A stretch of 42,507 nucleotides of DNA from an uncultured Bacteroidota bacterium (GTDB lineage: Bacteria > Bacteroidota > Bacteroidia > Chitinophagales > Chitinophagaceae), in NCBI GenBank assembly GCA_903865435.1, contig CAIPJS010000054.1, forward strand, positions 1 through 42,507, in the 5' to 3' direction. The translations under genes and the position numbers were made by a program. Of this stretch, positions 35,501-42,507 are shown piece by piece. The stretch's first letter is position 1, and every line of letters begins with the position of its first letter. The notes below the pieces were generated by a model. The model saw only the letters and a program-made list of their open reading frames with translations. It was not told the origin of the DNA and made no database searches.

Positions 35501-36860
35501 CAATTTGCGGATTGAAAAAATATTCACTCTCTGTTAATTTACGTGCAAAAGTGCGTTCATAATCTTCGGCCGACCTCAATCCCTGCATAGCCAATACCGA
35601 TGATACATCTGTAGGACTTCTTGATTTTGGATTGTTGATAATAGCTGTATATAAACTATTGGAGCTATTGTCTGGATATTTATTATTAGGATTGGTTTGT
35701 AAAACTTTTTTTTGTGGTACTGGTTCTCCCAAGTCGGCCAAGCCAATAACATCTCTAGCATTGGTGGTTTGACCATTTCGATTGGTGACCCATACCTCAA
35801 TTTTTTTGATTTGCGCTTGCGAAGTAACCACGGGCAAATTGCTCATGGCCTTATTGTAATTGTTTCTAAAATACTGCGCCAATAAAAAGTGACGATTCTC
35901 TTCATAATCGTCTAATCGTTTTTGAAAATGCTGCGTAGTAGCCCCTCCCTGTAAATTCATAGATTGCCTTTGCGATTTTTGATTGGCAATGGCTGCTGTT
36001 ATAAATAATCTACCAAACTGTAATTGTGTTTTAACTCCAAATAAATTTTGTGTACTTGGAATTAAAGTACTTCTTGATATATAATTGATGTTACCAGCAT
36101 CTATAGATTTTACAATTTCATCTTTCTTACCCTTATAACTTAATTTTATTTGATTGTCAAAGCCAAGATTCGATAAAGAATTTAGATTGATGGGGATTTT
36201 TAATTTGTCTCCAATGCTTGCATTCATGCTAAAATTGGTGTTGGCATTAAAATCGAAGCCTCCATTTTTTCTAGCCGCTTCGGGCAAGGTTGGATTGGCC
36301 ACACTTTGGCCTTGGTAACCTGCCATAATATTTATTTCCCCCACCGGCTTGATGTCTACTTTTAAATCAGAACCAGTTTTTCCAAACAATCTATCAAAGT
36401 AACTATCGTACACTTTTGCTTTGGGTCGACTTACTTTTCTATTTAAAGTACCCAATGAGTTCGCACGTTGTATAAAATAAGCTTGCTCATCTTTATTGGT
36501 TTTTAATTTCCAAAATTCGTCAAAACTTAAAGTAGCAGGAATGCGTTGGGGCTTGCCTGCCACCATTTGAGTTATAAAATAACTGTTTGTTTTAGGATCA
36601 TATTCGACCCTTCTTTTTAATACACTGGTATCTCGAAATTCAAAAGGATTTTTACTAGGGTCAGATAAAAAATCCCCTCTTCTATCTTGAATAGGAAAAT
36701 GAACCGAATCTTTTACTAATTTTCTCCTTGCTGTATCTTTTGATTTACTAATAGTGGTATCTGCAAATGGAACTTTCAATCCGGTTTTAACTTGCGCTAT
36801 TAATTCACTCCCCAATAGAAGTAAAGAACAGGACAGTAAAACCGTTTGAACTATTTTCAA
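29535..36860 (-). CDS. sprA: SprA, outer-membrane translocon of the type IX secretion system
   Basis: 2441 residues, the size expected for SprA (Sov), the giant beta-barrel through which T9SS cargo leaves the cell. It is needed for gliding in Flavobacterium. Signal peptide VQTVLLSCSLLLLGSELIAQ at the N-terminus; early conserved RRVEYDPKTNSYFITQ and SFDEFWKLK regions; then alternating beta-rich repeats (GGGSEISLNAFNVPQGSVSV, GSGTVRIINPGIL) to a C-terminal strand ending RAGVNIRIAL. The only usable start is a TTG (36858-36860): an in-frame TAA lies seven codons upstream and no ATG precedes the signal peptide. 26 bp after ruvA, same strand. Confidence 0.96.
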   Translation of the reverse strand: MKIVQTVLLSCSLLLLGSELIAQVKTGLKVPFADTTISKSKDTARRKLVKDSVHFPIQDRRGDFLSDPSKNPFEFRDTSVLKRRVEYDPKTNSYFITQMVAGKPQRIPATLSFDEFWKLKTNKDEQAYFIQRANSLGTLNRKVSRPKAKVYDSYFDRLFGKTGSDLKVDIKPVGEINIMAGYQGQSVANPTLPEAARKNGGFDFNANTNFSMNASIGDKLKIPINLNSLSNLGFDNQIKLSYKGKKDEIVKSIDAGNINYISRSTLIPSTQNLFGVKTQLQFGRLFITAAIANQKSQRQSMNLQGGATTQHFQKRLDDYEENRHFLLAQYFRNNYNKAMSNLPVVTSQAQIKKIEVWVTNRNGQTTNARDVIGLADLGEPVPQKKVLQTNPNNKYPDNSSNSLYTAIINNPKSRSPTDVSSVLAMQGLRSAEDYERTFARKLTESEYFFNPQIGFLSLNIPLQPDEVLAVAFQYTYNGKVYQVGEFSDNIALNPNNGVQQIMFLKLLKATTQRTDLPIWDLMMKNVYSLDLFGTIQPTDFQLNVLYEDPSLGQKRYLPVSDDSVKGKALIKILGLDRLNNRNDPQPDGIFDYVEGFTVLSKMGRIVFPVLEPFGADLEKNAFASAQMSDVKEKYLFPQLYRNIKSEAQTYTNLNRFIMEGQVKGAGGGSEISLNAFNVPQGSVSVRAGGQILKEGTDYIVDYGSGTVRIINPGILSSNIPVNVSFENNLGFGFQERGFRALRLDYMASKNFNLGFSTERLSERPFFTKTNFGSDPIKNAMYGVDFNYKGELPGVTKALNKLPFYKTKAKSYITAFGEAAYLQPGHAQQIGKGGSGLVYLDDFESTRTNIDLRFPFTAWALSSTPMDRFAEGALSDSIDYNKNRARIAWYTIEPTLQDRNSNNNPLSSNVALLSDPRVRQIFTNELFPNKTTNITDVQLPTFDMTYFPKDRGPYNYNFKDLNNKGQFVNPSQKWGGIMRALDQTDFETNLIEYVEFWMQDPFIKSPATSGQLVLNLGNVSEDILKDGRRFYENGMPTPNIPASIDSSTWGNVPTNPIQVTNAFSNNPDDRKYQDVGFDGMNDDQERAKRKNVIDQITNPLVKQQFLNDPSADNYKWYRDETYNTANSGILDRYKFYNNPQGNSPVAGNSIYSSAATMLPDNEDLNRDNTLNESEAYWEYNIDLKREGLSVGKNYITDTKQVSVAYADGTQHTENWYLFRVPIRDPQKKSIGGITDFRSIRFMRMYMTGFEDSITLRFAKLDLIRNQWRQYANEVDSSGNYKIIGPDNTSSINTLAVSIEQNGSRQPVNYVIPPGIERVQLLSNNGVNLLQNEQALSVQINHLQKGKTPRGIFKTMNIDIRKYGNLSMFLHAESQINSSNPIADHELTAIIRMGQDFQNNFYEIRIPLRVTPKGTYSSVNADVVWPADNSLNLNLNDLVNLKLQRDKLHYAYTDKFGTVMTSGSNAGQRYSVMGNPNLGEIRGILIAFENNSTKSQFVDAEVWINELRLSEMDESGSYAALGKIDMILADLGNVSVSMNKRTAGFGTIEQNMNQRAKTGVTQFDIASNIDAGKLLPKQVRVSIPVFAGLNKSIENPEYDPFNKDIKYDKEISTLQGKQRDSVINLSTNQSTVKTLNFTNVRVLAKGKPSLLSISNFDLSYSYSQLLQTSPVIEQNKVTKQRGAVGYTFNNQTKSFEPFKKLIKTNSPWLTWIKDINFNPAPSLISYRTVLDRQYGEYTPRIVNASDRTIDKVETTYDKYFTKSQLFNMRWPFTRSMNFDFSANMNSRIDEPDGPNGTLSSKDLLTRIVPVFNSGRNTLYSQKATARYDLPTSKFPLTNWILANVNASTSYNWIGASRLAVDLGNTIENTLAYQGSVQFNFQTLYQKSKFLSAALNEQSSGPKQSITNPLASKILMTKEEALAGKTGKARDSTLKKWREARRQERIAQNVLKANEAIYVADGVKPIARFLTMLKTASGDYTESFNSRLPGYDGNVEFLNKTGTGFSPTIDYMFLGKQPDSNWLNEQYANHQIKRDPNFNMIFRQTFDQKFAFRMMLEPIKSLIIDLNVNKSFAKEYTELFKDTNSYYGVTNPKYDNPTHANPLSAGGFNISYMALNTFFSTHNPNVISAQFKAFESYRQTISLRVAAANGYWSTVGKKATTADGYALGYSKYAQDVLIPAFLAAYTGQDPQKVNLLNQNNSSIRSNPFSGMLPKPNWNIIYNGLAKTPFLSTIFSNITLTHGYNSNLSMNGFTSSLMYADTGRRNAPSFLDTVSKNYVPYFLVPNITISEKMEPLIGINVTTLSQWSLRFDYKKSRILSLSLIDYQLSENNSTEFVFGTAYRKKGLKLPFTIPGLNNNKLNNDLTLRFDIAIRDVYNSNSRLDQKEAYGTGGQKDVTIQPSIDYVLNSKINLKLFFDQRKTTPYISSSPPITNTRAGVNIRIAL

Positions 36861-36886
36861 ATGAAATAAAATTGTGATTTAAAAAA

Positions 36887-37483
36887 TTAGCAGTTTTTTA
36901 AAGCGGCTTTGATTAAAGTTTCCAAACTAAGCTCTTGTCCTTCTGATTGAATTGTTTTATCTACTGCTTTTTCAGCAACTGCTTTTTGAATACCTAAAGA
37001 AATCAAGGCCTGAACTGCATCTTGATGGGGGGTGTTTTTATTAGACATAGCAAAACCACCAATTGGATTATTGCTCATATTGATTTTTGAAAGCTTATCT
37101 CTTAGTTCAAGAACCAATCTTTCTGCAGATTTTTTTCCAATACCTTTGATTTGTTCTAGCTGACGTGCATCGCCTTGTACAATAGCTCTAATAATTTCAT
37201 GTGGCTGCATTCCAGACAACATCATTCGAGCCGTACTTGCCCCTACCCCCGAAACACTAATTAATTGTAAGAACAATTCCTTTTCTTGTTGATCAAAAAA
37301 ACCAAAAAGCACTTGGGAATTTTCGGTAATATGCAGATACGTATGCAGTAAGCCTTTTTCTTTTTTTGAAATGGCTTCATAGGTGTTTAAGCTAATATTT
37401 ACCTCATAGCCTACACCCCCCACATCTACGATAAGTTTTGCTGGAGTGAGTTGAACAAAATTGCCTTGTAAAAATGCTATCAT
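36887..37483 (-). CDS. ruvA: Holliday junction branch migration protein RuvA
   Basis: 198 residues from the ATG at 37483. MIAFLQGNFVQLTPAKLIVDVGGVGYEV is the normal RuvA domain I start; the open frame runs 14 codons further up, but that would cross an exact -7 box. The central HhH motifs are visible (LISVSGVGASTARMML and IKGIGKKSAERLVLELRDKL), and the C-terminal domain III (about 150-198) binds RuvB. ruvB is not in the window. Upstream of sprA on the same strand, an arrangement also known from Flavobacterium. Confidence 0.95.
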   Translation of the reverse strand: MIAFLQGNFVQLTPAKLIVDVGGVGYEVNISLNTYEAISKKEKGLLHTYLHITENSQVLFGFFDQQEKELFLQLISVSGVGASTARMMLSGMQPHEIIRAIVQGDARQLEQIKGIGKKSAERLVLELRDKLSKINMSNNPIGGFAMSNKNTPHQDAVQALISLGIQKAVAEKAVDKTIQSEGQELSLETLIKAALKNC

Positions 37484-37491
37484 AATGTGTT

Positions 37492-37499
37492 CAAATTTA
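37492..37499 (-). promoter_or_regulatory. -7 box of ruvA-sprA
   Basis: Minus-strand TAAATTTG, exact TAnnTTTG, 8 nt before the ruvA ATG at 37483. It lies inside the longer open frame and so supports the shorter start. Confidence 0.5.
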
Positions 37500-37586
37500 G
37501 CACATAAGGAACGAAAAAAGGCCATTTAGCCCATTTCTTGCCCAAATTTTCAGATATTTGTAAGCTAATATAAACGCTCTAGAAAG

Positions 37587-38576
37587 ATGTCTACAATGAA
37601 TGCCGCCATAACCGCAGTAGGAGGATATGTTCCTGAAACCAAATTGACCAATTTTGACCTTGAAAAAATGGTGGATACCAACGACGAATGGATTAAGAGC
37701 AGAACTGGGATTTCGGAGCGAAGAATTCTAAAAGAGCCAGGAAAAGCAAGTTCGGATATGGCTGTAAAAGCGATTGAAGTAATCATTCAAAAAAAGAAAT
37801 TAGACCCATTAAGTATTGATTGCATTATTTGTGCAACCGTTACACCCGACATGGCCTTTCCTTCTACAGCCAATTTAATTGGAGATAAAATTGGCGCGAA
37901 AAATGCATTTGGTTTTGATTTAGGTGCAGCTTGTAGTGGATTTTTATTTGCATTAACTACAGCAACCGCTTTTATTGAATCAGGTAGATATAAAAAAATT
38001 ATTGTGGTGGGCGTGGATAAGATGAGTTCGATTATAGATTATACCGATAGAGCTACTTGTATTTTATTTGGAGATGGTGCTGGTGCTGTTTTAGTAGAAC
38101 CTACTTCAGATGGATTGGGTGTACAAGATTCTATTTTAAAAAGTGATGGATCGGGTGCCCCTTATTTACATATTAAAGCAGGCGGCAGTTTAAAACCAGC
38201 AAGTATGGAATCTATATTAGCAAAAGAGCATTATGCCTTTCAAGATGGACAACCTGTTTTTAAATTTGCAGTCAAAGGCATGGCCGATGTGAGTGCGGAA
38301 CTTATGGAAAAACATCATTTAACTGGAGAGGACATTGCATGGCTGGTTCCTCACCAAGCCAATTTAAGAATTATTGATGCCACTGCCAATAGAATGGGCT
38401 TATCTAAAGAAAAAGTAATGATCAATATTGGGAAATATGGCAATACCACCGCAGCAACGATACCGCTTTGTTTATGGGACTGGGAAGCACAACTAAAAAA
38501 GGGCGACAACTTAATTTTAGCTGCCTTTGGTGGTGGATTTACTTGGGGTGCAACCTGGATCAAATGGGCTTATTAA
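37587..38576 (+). CDS. fabH: Beta-ketoacyl-ACP synthase III
   Basis: Starts fatty-acid synthesis by condensing an acyl-CoA with malonyl-ACP. 329 residues. Catalytic Cys116 in DLGAACSGFLFAL, His in VPHQANLRI (about 254-262) and Asn in GKYGNTTAATIP (about 281-292) make up the full triad. The TGISERR segment (about 40-46) is the usual CoA-site marker. The ATG at 37587 or the one three codons later are both possible starts. Usually clustered with plsX/rpmF, which are absent here. Confidence 0.95.
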   Translation: MSTMNAAITAVGGYVPETKLTNFDLEKMVDTNDEWIKSRTGISERRILKEPGKASSDMAVKAIEVIIQKKKLDPLSIDCIICATVTPDMAFPSTANLIGDKIGAKNAFGFDLGAACSGFLFALTTATAFIESGRYKKIIVVGVDKMSSIIDYTDRATCILFGDGAGAVLVEPTSDGLGVQDSILKSDGSGAPYLHIKAGGSLKPASMESILAKEHYAFQDGQPVFKFAVKGMADVSAELMEKHHLTGEDIAWLVPHQANLRIIDATANRMGLSKEKVMINIGKYGNTTAATIPLCLWDWEAQLKKGDNLILAAFGGGFTWGATWIKWAY

Positions 38577-38605
38577 AAAGTGGTATATTTAATTAAATTG
38601 AAGCT

Positions 38606-39832
38606 ATGAAAAATAAAAAATTTAAAGGTATTAGTACTTTAACCTTGCATACGGCTAGTAATGAAAATGATAATTTTTCACATACCACCCCTATTTATGC
38701 AACTTCAACTTTTACTTTTGATTCTACCGATGAAGGCATGGAGCGCTTCAAAGGAGCAGATAAAACACGCATTTATTCAAGATGGGGCAACCCCACTTTT
38801 TTAGTTGCAGAAAAAACCATTGAAGCTTTAGAAGCACATGGATTAAAAAATGAAAAAGGTGAACCTTTAGAACTAAAAGCATTATTGCATTCAAGTGGTC
38901 AAGCTGCTATGAGTACTTTATTTTTAAGCAATCTTAGTGCAGGAGATACTTTGGTTTCTCACTATTCATTATACGGCGGAACGCAAGAATTAATGCAAAA
39001 GCTATTAGCTGAAGCAGGGATTAAAACAATTTTAATTGATGTTAGAGATATCAAATTATTAGAGAAAACAATACAGGAGAATAAAACGATTCAATTAATT
39101 CATCTTGAAACCCCCGCCAATCCTACATTACAGTGTGTAGATATTGAAGCTATTTGTACCATTGCACACCAACACAGTATAAAAGTTTCTGTAGACAATA
39201 CGGTAGCTACCCCCTATTTACAACAACCTTTTGCCTTGGGTGCAGATTTTGTTTTTCATTCTGCCACTAAATTTTTAAATGGGCATGGCTCAGCCATCAA
39301 TGGGGTATTATTAGGAAAAGACTTGACTTTTATGCAATCTAAAGTTTGGAAATGGCATGTGTTATTGGGAGGGAATTCCAATGCATTTGATTCTTATTTA
39401 TTGATACAGGGCATGAAAACTTTAGAAATTAGAATGGACAGACATTGCAGCAATACAGAAAAAGTAGCTGCTTTTTTAGACCAACATCCAGCAGTTGAAA
39501 AAGTAAATTATACTGGATTGGCAGCACATCCCGATCATGCCATTGCAAAAAAACAAATGAAAAAACATGCCCCTTTAATAAGTTTTGAAATTAAAGGCGG
39601 CCTAGAAGCCGGTAAGAAATTTTTAGACGCACTAGAAGTTTGTGTTCGCGCTGTTTCATTAGGTACAGTTGATACTTTGGTTTCACATCCTGCCAGCATG
39701 ACCCATTATGGCATACCAAGAGAAGAGAGAATTAAATATGGCATTACCGATGGTTTAATCAGAATGAGTGTAGGCATCGAAAATTACGAAGACCTAGAAG
39801 CCGATTTAGCACAAGCATTGGCAAAAATATAA
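38606..39832 (+). CDS. PLP-dependent Cys/Met metabolism (trans-sulfuration) enzyme
   Basis: 408 residues of the cystathionine gamma-synthase/methionine gamma-lyase/O-acetylhomoserine sulfhydrylase family. The PLP lysine is K222 in FHSATKFLNGHG. YSRWGNPT (57-64) and SSGQAAMSTL (96-105) contact the cofactor phosphate, and SLGTVDTLVSHPASMTH (near 350) is the C-terminal substrate region. Sequence alone does not separate lyase from synthase; no met genes adjoin it. 29 bp after fabH, so possibly cotranscribed. Confidence 0.9.
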   Translation: MKNKKFKGISTLTLHTASNENDNFSHTTPIYATSTFTFDSTDEGMERFKGADKTRIYSRWGNPTFLVAEKTIEALEAHGLKNEKGEPLELKALLHSSGQAAMSTLFLSNLSAGDTLVSHYSLYGGTQELMQKLLAEAGIKTILIDVRDIKLLEKTIQENKTIQLIHLETPANPTLQCVDIEAICTIAHQHSIKVSVDNTVATPYLQQPFALGADFVFHSATKFLNGHGSAINGVLLGKDLTFMQSKVWKWHVLLGGNSNAFDSYLLIQGMKTLEIRMDRHCSNTEKVAAFLDQHPAVEKVNYTGLAAHPDHAIAKKQMKKHAPLISFEIKGGLEAGKKFLDALEVCVRAVSLGTVDTLVSHPASMTHYGIPREERIKYGITDGLIRMSVGIENYEDLEADLAQALAKI

Positions 39833-39865
39833 TTCAATACTAATTTCTACTACTAAATTTTTCTG

Positions 39866-40315
39866 ATGGATATTATCATACGCCGAGCAAAAAAAACAGA
39901 CTGTGTTCGATTGTTAGAACTGATACAGGAACTGGCTGTTTATGAAAAAGCACCTGAGGAAGTAACGGTTAGCCTGGCGCATTTTGAAGAAAGTGGCTTT
40001 GGCTCAAACCCAGTGTGGTGGGCTTTTGTAGCCGAAGTAAATGATGTAGTGGTTGGGATGGCTTTATATTATGTGCGCTATTCTACTTGGAAAGGACAAA
40101 GAATGTATTTAGAAGATATTTTAGTCACAGAAGAAATGCGTGGCAAAAAAATTGGTAGCTTATTATTTGATGCATTGATACAAGAAGCAAAAGAAAAAAA
40201 ATTTATTGGTATGAATTGGCAGGTATTAGATTGGAATGAGCCCGCCATTAATTTCTATAAAAAATACAATGCTAGTTTTGATCCAGAGTGGTTGAACTGT
40301 GCTATCAATTTTTAG
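39866..40315 (+). CDS. GNAT acetyltransferase, diamine/spermidine acetyltransferase-like
   Basis: 149 residues. The opening IIIRRAKKTDCVRLLELIQELAVYEKAPEEV, YYVRYSTWKGQRMYLEDILVTEEMRGKKIGSLLFDAL (acetyl-CoA site, RGKKIG at about 92-97) and the final WQVLDWNEPAINFYKKYNA are typical of the SSAT-like branch of GNATs. The substrate is not proven. TAAATTTT (39854-39861) ends 4 nt before the ATG, the same spacing as other candidate leaderless genes here. Its TAG overlaps the stop of the convergent PorP-like gene. Confidence 0.88.
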   Translation: MDIIIRRAKKTDCVRLLELIQELAVYEKAPEEVTVSLAHFEESGFGSNPVWWAFVAEVNDVVVGMALYYVRYSTWKGQRMYLEDILVTEEMRGKKIGSLLFDALIQEAKEKKFIGMNWQVLDWNEPAINFYKKYNASFDPEWLNCAINF

Positions 40316-41334
40316 TCAAAAATGGTTCTTAAAACTTCATTTTTCTTTTTACCAAACGATTTTGAAAAACTAAGTTCAAAACTATTCTGTTTAAGACTTG
40401 CGCCTGTTAAATCGTTATTGTATACATCATAACTTATTCCAAAAACATTTGTATCCATCAATAAGGATAAGGTTGGTATAATAGCTTCTTTCAATCTATA
40501 ATAACATCCTACATACAATCTTCTAACCGTTTCAAATTTACTAGCAATAGGCAAACCCATTGCTCCACCAAAAATTATTTGCTGATTGATGCTGGCATTA
40601 TTGGATCTATTGCTATAAGAAGCATGCAGCATGTAGGTTTTATCATCTTCAAGTATATGTTCGGCATTAATAAAAATACTCACTCTCATGCCTGTTGGTT
40701 CTTGAGTTGCATCTGTAACAATATTGGGAATGGTATTAAAAAATGCACCCACACCCCCTTGAATATAACTGGTTTCGGAATGATGTTTAAAAACAAAACC
40801 TGTATTAGCAGTAAAACTTTTTGGAAATTTATTAAATGCCAATACAGAAGGCGGAAGTCCTGTTGATGCTGATAAATTTGACATTTGACTGTTCAATTGA
40901 TCCCCCAATACCAACTTGCTTTGATTTAAAAAAGTTTGTGCATAAGTTCCTGCTAAACCAAGCGCAATGCTATTTTCTTTATGCTCATCTATATAAATAC
41001 GATAAGCCAAGTTCATTGTGATGTAATTGGTTTGCAACAATCCTCCCGCCAATTGATCGGACATAATCTGAAGTCCATATCCAAAACTATTGTTATTGTC
41101 TATATTATTATTTTTAAAACGACTGTCCCAACTTGCAACAATGGTATTAGAAACATTGTTGTTTGCAAACATTTGCGTTCTTAAATTACTTTGAATTCTT
41201 TGATCATAAATACCATCCCCCACCAATGCCGGATTTTGAAACTGTGCATTAAGATAAGGCTGCGACAATACCATATTTTGCGCCATGGCGCTTTGAGTGA
41301 AATAGAAAAATAATATGACAAAAAAATATTTCAG
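40312..41334 (-). CDS. PorP/SprF family type IX secretion outer-membrane protein
   Basis: Beta-barrel-like outer membrane protein of the PorP/SprF family, here paired with a type B CTD adhesin, as is usual. The mature part opens AQNMVLSQPYLNAQFQNPALVG, a family signature. The first ATG (41286) is inside the signal-peptide cleavage region and would leave no signal peptide. Six nt after the stop of the upstream gene the frame reads CTG, then KYFFVILFFYFTQSAMA: a good signal peptide. I start at that CTG (41334) as inference. No ATG, GTG or TTG lies between the stop and the cleavage site other than 41286. Confidence 0.85.
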   Translation of the reverse strand: MKYFFVILFFYFTQSAMAQNMVLSQPYLNAQFQNPALVGDGIYDQRIQSNLRTQMFANNNVSNTIVASWDSRFKNNNIDNNNSFGYGLQIMSDQLAGGLLQTNYITMNLAYRIYIDEHKENSIALGLAGTYAQTFLNQSKLVLGDQLNSQMSNLSASTGLPPSVLAFNKFPKSFTANTGFVFKHHSETSYIQGGVGAFFNTIPNIVTDATQEPTGMRVSIFINAEHILEDDKTYMLHASYSNRSNNASINQQIIFGGAMGLPIASKFETVRRLYVGCYYRLKEAIIPTLSLLMDTNVFGISYDVYNNDLTGASLKQNSFELSFSKSFGKKKNEVLRTIFD

Positions 41335-41340
41335 TTTCTT

Positions 41341-42507
41341 TTATTTTAATAAAATGAATGTTCCTGTTCTAGGAAGGCTGGTGGTTAATGGGTCATCCTT
41401 AAAACTAGCTATCCACAAATACACATCAGAATCGAATAAAGTCCCATCTAGGCCTCTTCCATCCCAACTATCAGTAATTCCGGTAAATTTTTTAATCAAT
41501 TGCCCATTTCTATTAAAAATGCTAAAGCCTGTTAATAAATCTGGAGCGAAAGCACTATTTGCAAAAATCCTAAACTTGTTGTCAAATTCATTAGTACTGC
41601 CTGGAACAAAAGCATTAGGGATTTGGAAGTAAGAATTAGGAGCAGCATTTACTAAAACAGTTAAAGGATCTGAAAGGTTACTTATACATCCGTTCAAGCT
41701 AACCGTAGCAAAGTAATCCCCAGACATAATTATTGCTGCAGGACTAATACTTGGATTTTGCTGAGTAGAGGAAAACCCATTTGGGCCAGACCAATTATAA
41801 GTTGTTCCGCTTAAACTAGTTGCTTTTAAATTTATAGTCGCCCCAACCTCAATTGGACTATTGCTTGAAACAATAGGTGCTATAGGTGTAGGATTTACTG
41901 CAACGACTAATGGAATTGACAAGGGGCTCACACAACCATTAAACTTAATTTTTAAACTATAGTTTCCTGCAATTGCAGATGTTATATTATTAATAGTAGG
42001 ATTCATACTTGAACTTATAAATCCATTTACTCCTTCCCAATAATAAATTGCACCAGAAATATTAGTTGTGCTTAAATTTAAGGCTGCTCCTTCACAAACT
42101 GGGCTATTACTTGTAATAGTAGGTGTTGGAGGCAAGGCCTTTACATTTATGTTAATTGCTGCTCTTGGACTTTCACAAGAATTAGCAGTATTTGTTTGAC
42201 TCACATAATATTTTAAAATACCTACTGTAGTTGTTAATGGTGTTGGGGCAGTTACTGCACTAGTACCTCCACTAGCATCGGTACCATACCAACCTAAATT
42301 ATGGTTGGCTAAATTAGTTGCTGTTAAAGGAACTGCTGTTTCATTAAAGCAATATTCTTTATCAGTAACAGTAGGCGCAGTAGGTAAAGTATTGACTATT
42401 ACAGTTCCTGCTCCAACATCACTTGTACATGTATTACTATTTGTAATCGTTAAACTATATGTTCCTGCTTTAGTAGTTGTAAAACTATTTACATTTCCAG
42501 GTGCTGT
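41341..42507 (-). CDS. Large Ig-like-repeat adhesin with type B T9SS sorting domain (partial, 5' end outside window)
   Basis: The frame is open from 41341 to the window edge, so at least 388 residues of a longer protein. It has tandem Ig/PKD-like repeats of about 85-90 residues with Cys and Thr/Ser/Asn-rich strands (YYWEGVNGFISS... and YNWSGPNGFSST... are equivalent points in neighbouring repeats). The last ~90 residues, from PNAFVPGSTNEFDNKFRIF to RTGTFILLK, form the gliding-motility-associated type B C-terminal domain, which sends proteins through SprA-type translocons. A GTG at 42204 is internal, not a start. Probably SprB-like cell-surface adhesin, operonic with the PorP/SprF gene. Confidence 0.9.
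   Translation of the reverse strand, partial: TAPGNVNSFTTTKAGTYSLTITNSNTCTSDVGAGTVIVNTLPTAPTVTDKEYCFNETAVPLTATNLANHNLGWYGTDASGGTSAVTAPTPLTTTVGILKYYVSQTNTANSCESPRAAININVKALPPTPTITSNSPVCEGAALNLSTTNISGAIYYWEGVNGFISSSMNPTINNITSAIAGNYSLKIKFNGCVSPLSIPLVVAVNPTPIAPIVSSNSPIEVGATINLKATSLSGTTYNWSGPNGFSSTQQNPSISPAAIIMSGDYFATVSLNGCISNLSDPLTVLVNAAPNSYFQIPNAFVPGSTNEFDNKFRIFANSAFAPDLLTGFSIFNRNGQLIKKFTGITDSWDGRGLDGTLFDSDVYLWIASFKDDPLTTSLPRTGTFILLK

Noticed and set aside
29535..36860. Open frames antisense to or in other frames of sprA
   Set aside because: All are short, lack starts with promoter boxes and lie within a well-conserved coding region.
37484..37525. 14-codon extension of RuvA
   Set aside because: It crosses an exact TAnnTTTG box (37492-37499), and RuvA normally begins MIAFLxG.
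38577..38605. SAM riboswitch before the trans-sulfuration gene
   Set aside because: The 29-bp gap is too short to hold one.
1..42507. CRISPR arrays, IS elements, prophage genes
   Set aside because: No regularly spaced direct repeats, transposase, integrase or phage structural genes were seen. The hairpin family is the only repeated element, apart from the adhesin's internal repeats.

Overview
The window looks like a chromosomal segment of a low-GC Bacteroidota bacterium, most likely from the Chitinophagia/Chitinophagaceae. This is an inference from gene content and signals; no rRNA is present. Supporting signs are a complete sprA gene (type IX secretion outer-membrane translocon) next to ruvA, a PorP/SprF-like gene paired with a type B C-terminal-domain adhesin, glutamine synthetases II and III side by side, absence of Shine-Dalgarno-like leaders, and many exact TAnnTTTG (Bacteroidetes -7) boxes in front of genes.

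Layout. 1-3.5 kb: glnA-type GSII and GSIII (+). 3.4-3.7 kb: a gene-free convergent spacer packed with hairpins. 3.7-6.5 kb: accC, accB and efp (all -), with a 426-bp hairpin-rich gap between efp and accB. 6.7-9.5 kb: sucD, a small secreted A2M-like protein, a DAO-type flavoprotein with a TTG start, and a small membrane protein (+). 9.6-10.7 kb: an MFS transporter (-). 10.8-15 kb: aspS, a membrane protein, rarA and an ElaA-like acetyltransferase (+). 15-17.8 kb: uvrA (-). 17.9-20.3 kb: a PAP2 phosphatase, an NPP-type phosphodiesterase and an orphan LuxR-type HTH protein (+). 20.3-21.8 kb: decayed kduI and kduD (-). 21.9-22.1 kb: tRNA-Pro(TGG) and tRNA-Ser(GCT) (-). 22.3-24.4 kb: dnaA (-) divergent from a DUF3127 OB-fold gene (+) across an AT-rich 335-bp spacer. 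24.5-27.1 kb: a COG2509 flavoprotein (+) and an S1/P1-nuclease/phospholipase-like secreted protein (-). 27.2-29.5 kb: an ABC-2 exporter pair (+). 29.5-37.5 kb: sprA and ruvA (-). 37.6-40.3 kb: fabH, a Cys/Met-metabolism PLP enzyme and a GNAT acetyltransferase (+). 40.3-42.5 kb: a PorP/SprF-like gene and the 3' end of a large Ig-like-repeat adhesin (-), running off the window.

Most genes are core housekeeping: nitrogen assimilation, fatty-acid initiation (accBC, fabH), translation (aspS, efp, tRNAs), TCA cycle (sucD), and DNA replication, recombination and repair (dnaA, rarA, uvrA, ruvA). The accessory signal is concentrated in (i) the T9SS genes sprA, PorP-like and type B adhesin, (ii) the kdu remnant beside a tRNA gene, and (iii) a family of intergenic hairpins. 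Two of these share a near-identical 33-35-nt loop (3.55 and 5.73 kb) but have unrelated, self-complementary stems. A third, divergent member sits at the truncated end of kduD (21.8 kb). This hairpin family is the best candidate for something undescribed. Other points worth a second look are an EF-P lacking the usual PGKG acceptor loop, signs of leaderless mRNAs (TAnnTTTG, 4 nt, ATG), and three genes whose signal peptide or Rossmann start can only be reached from TTG or CTG.
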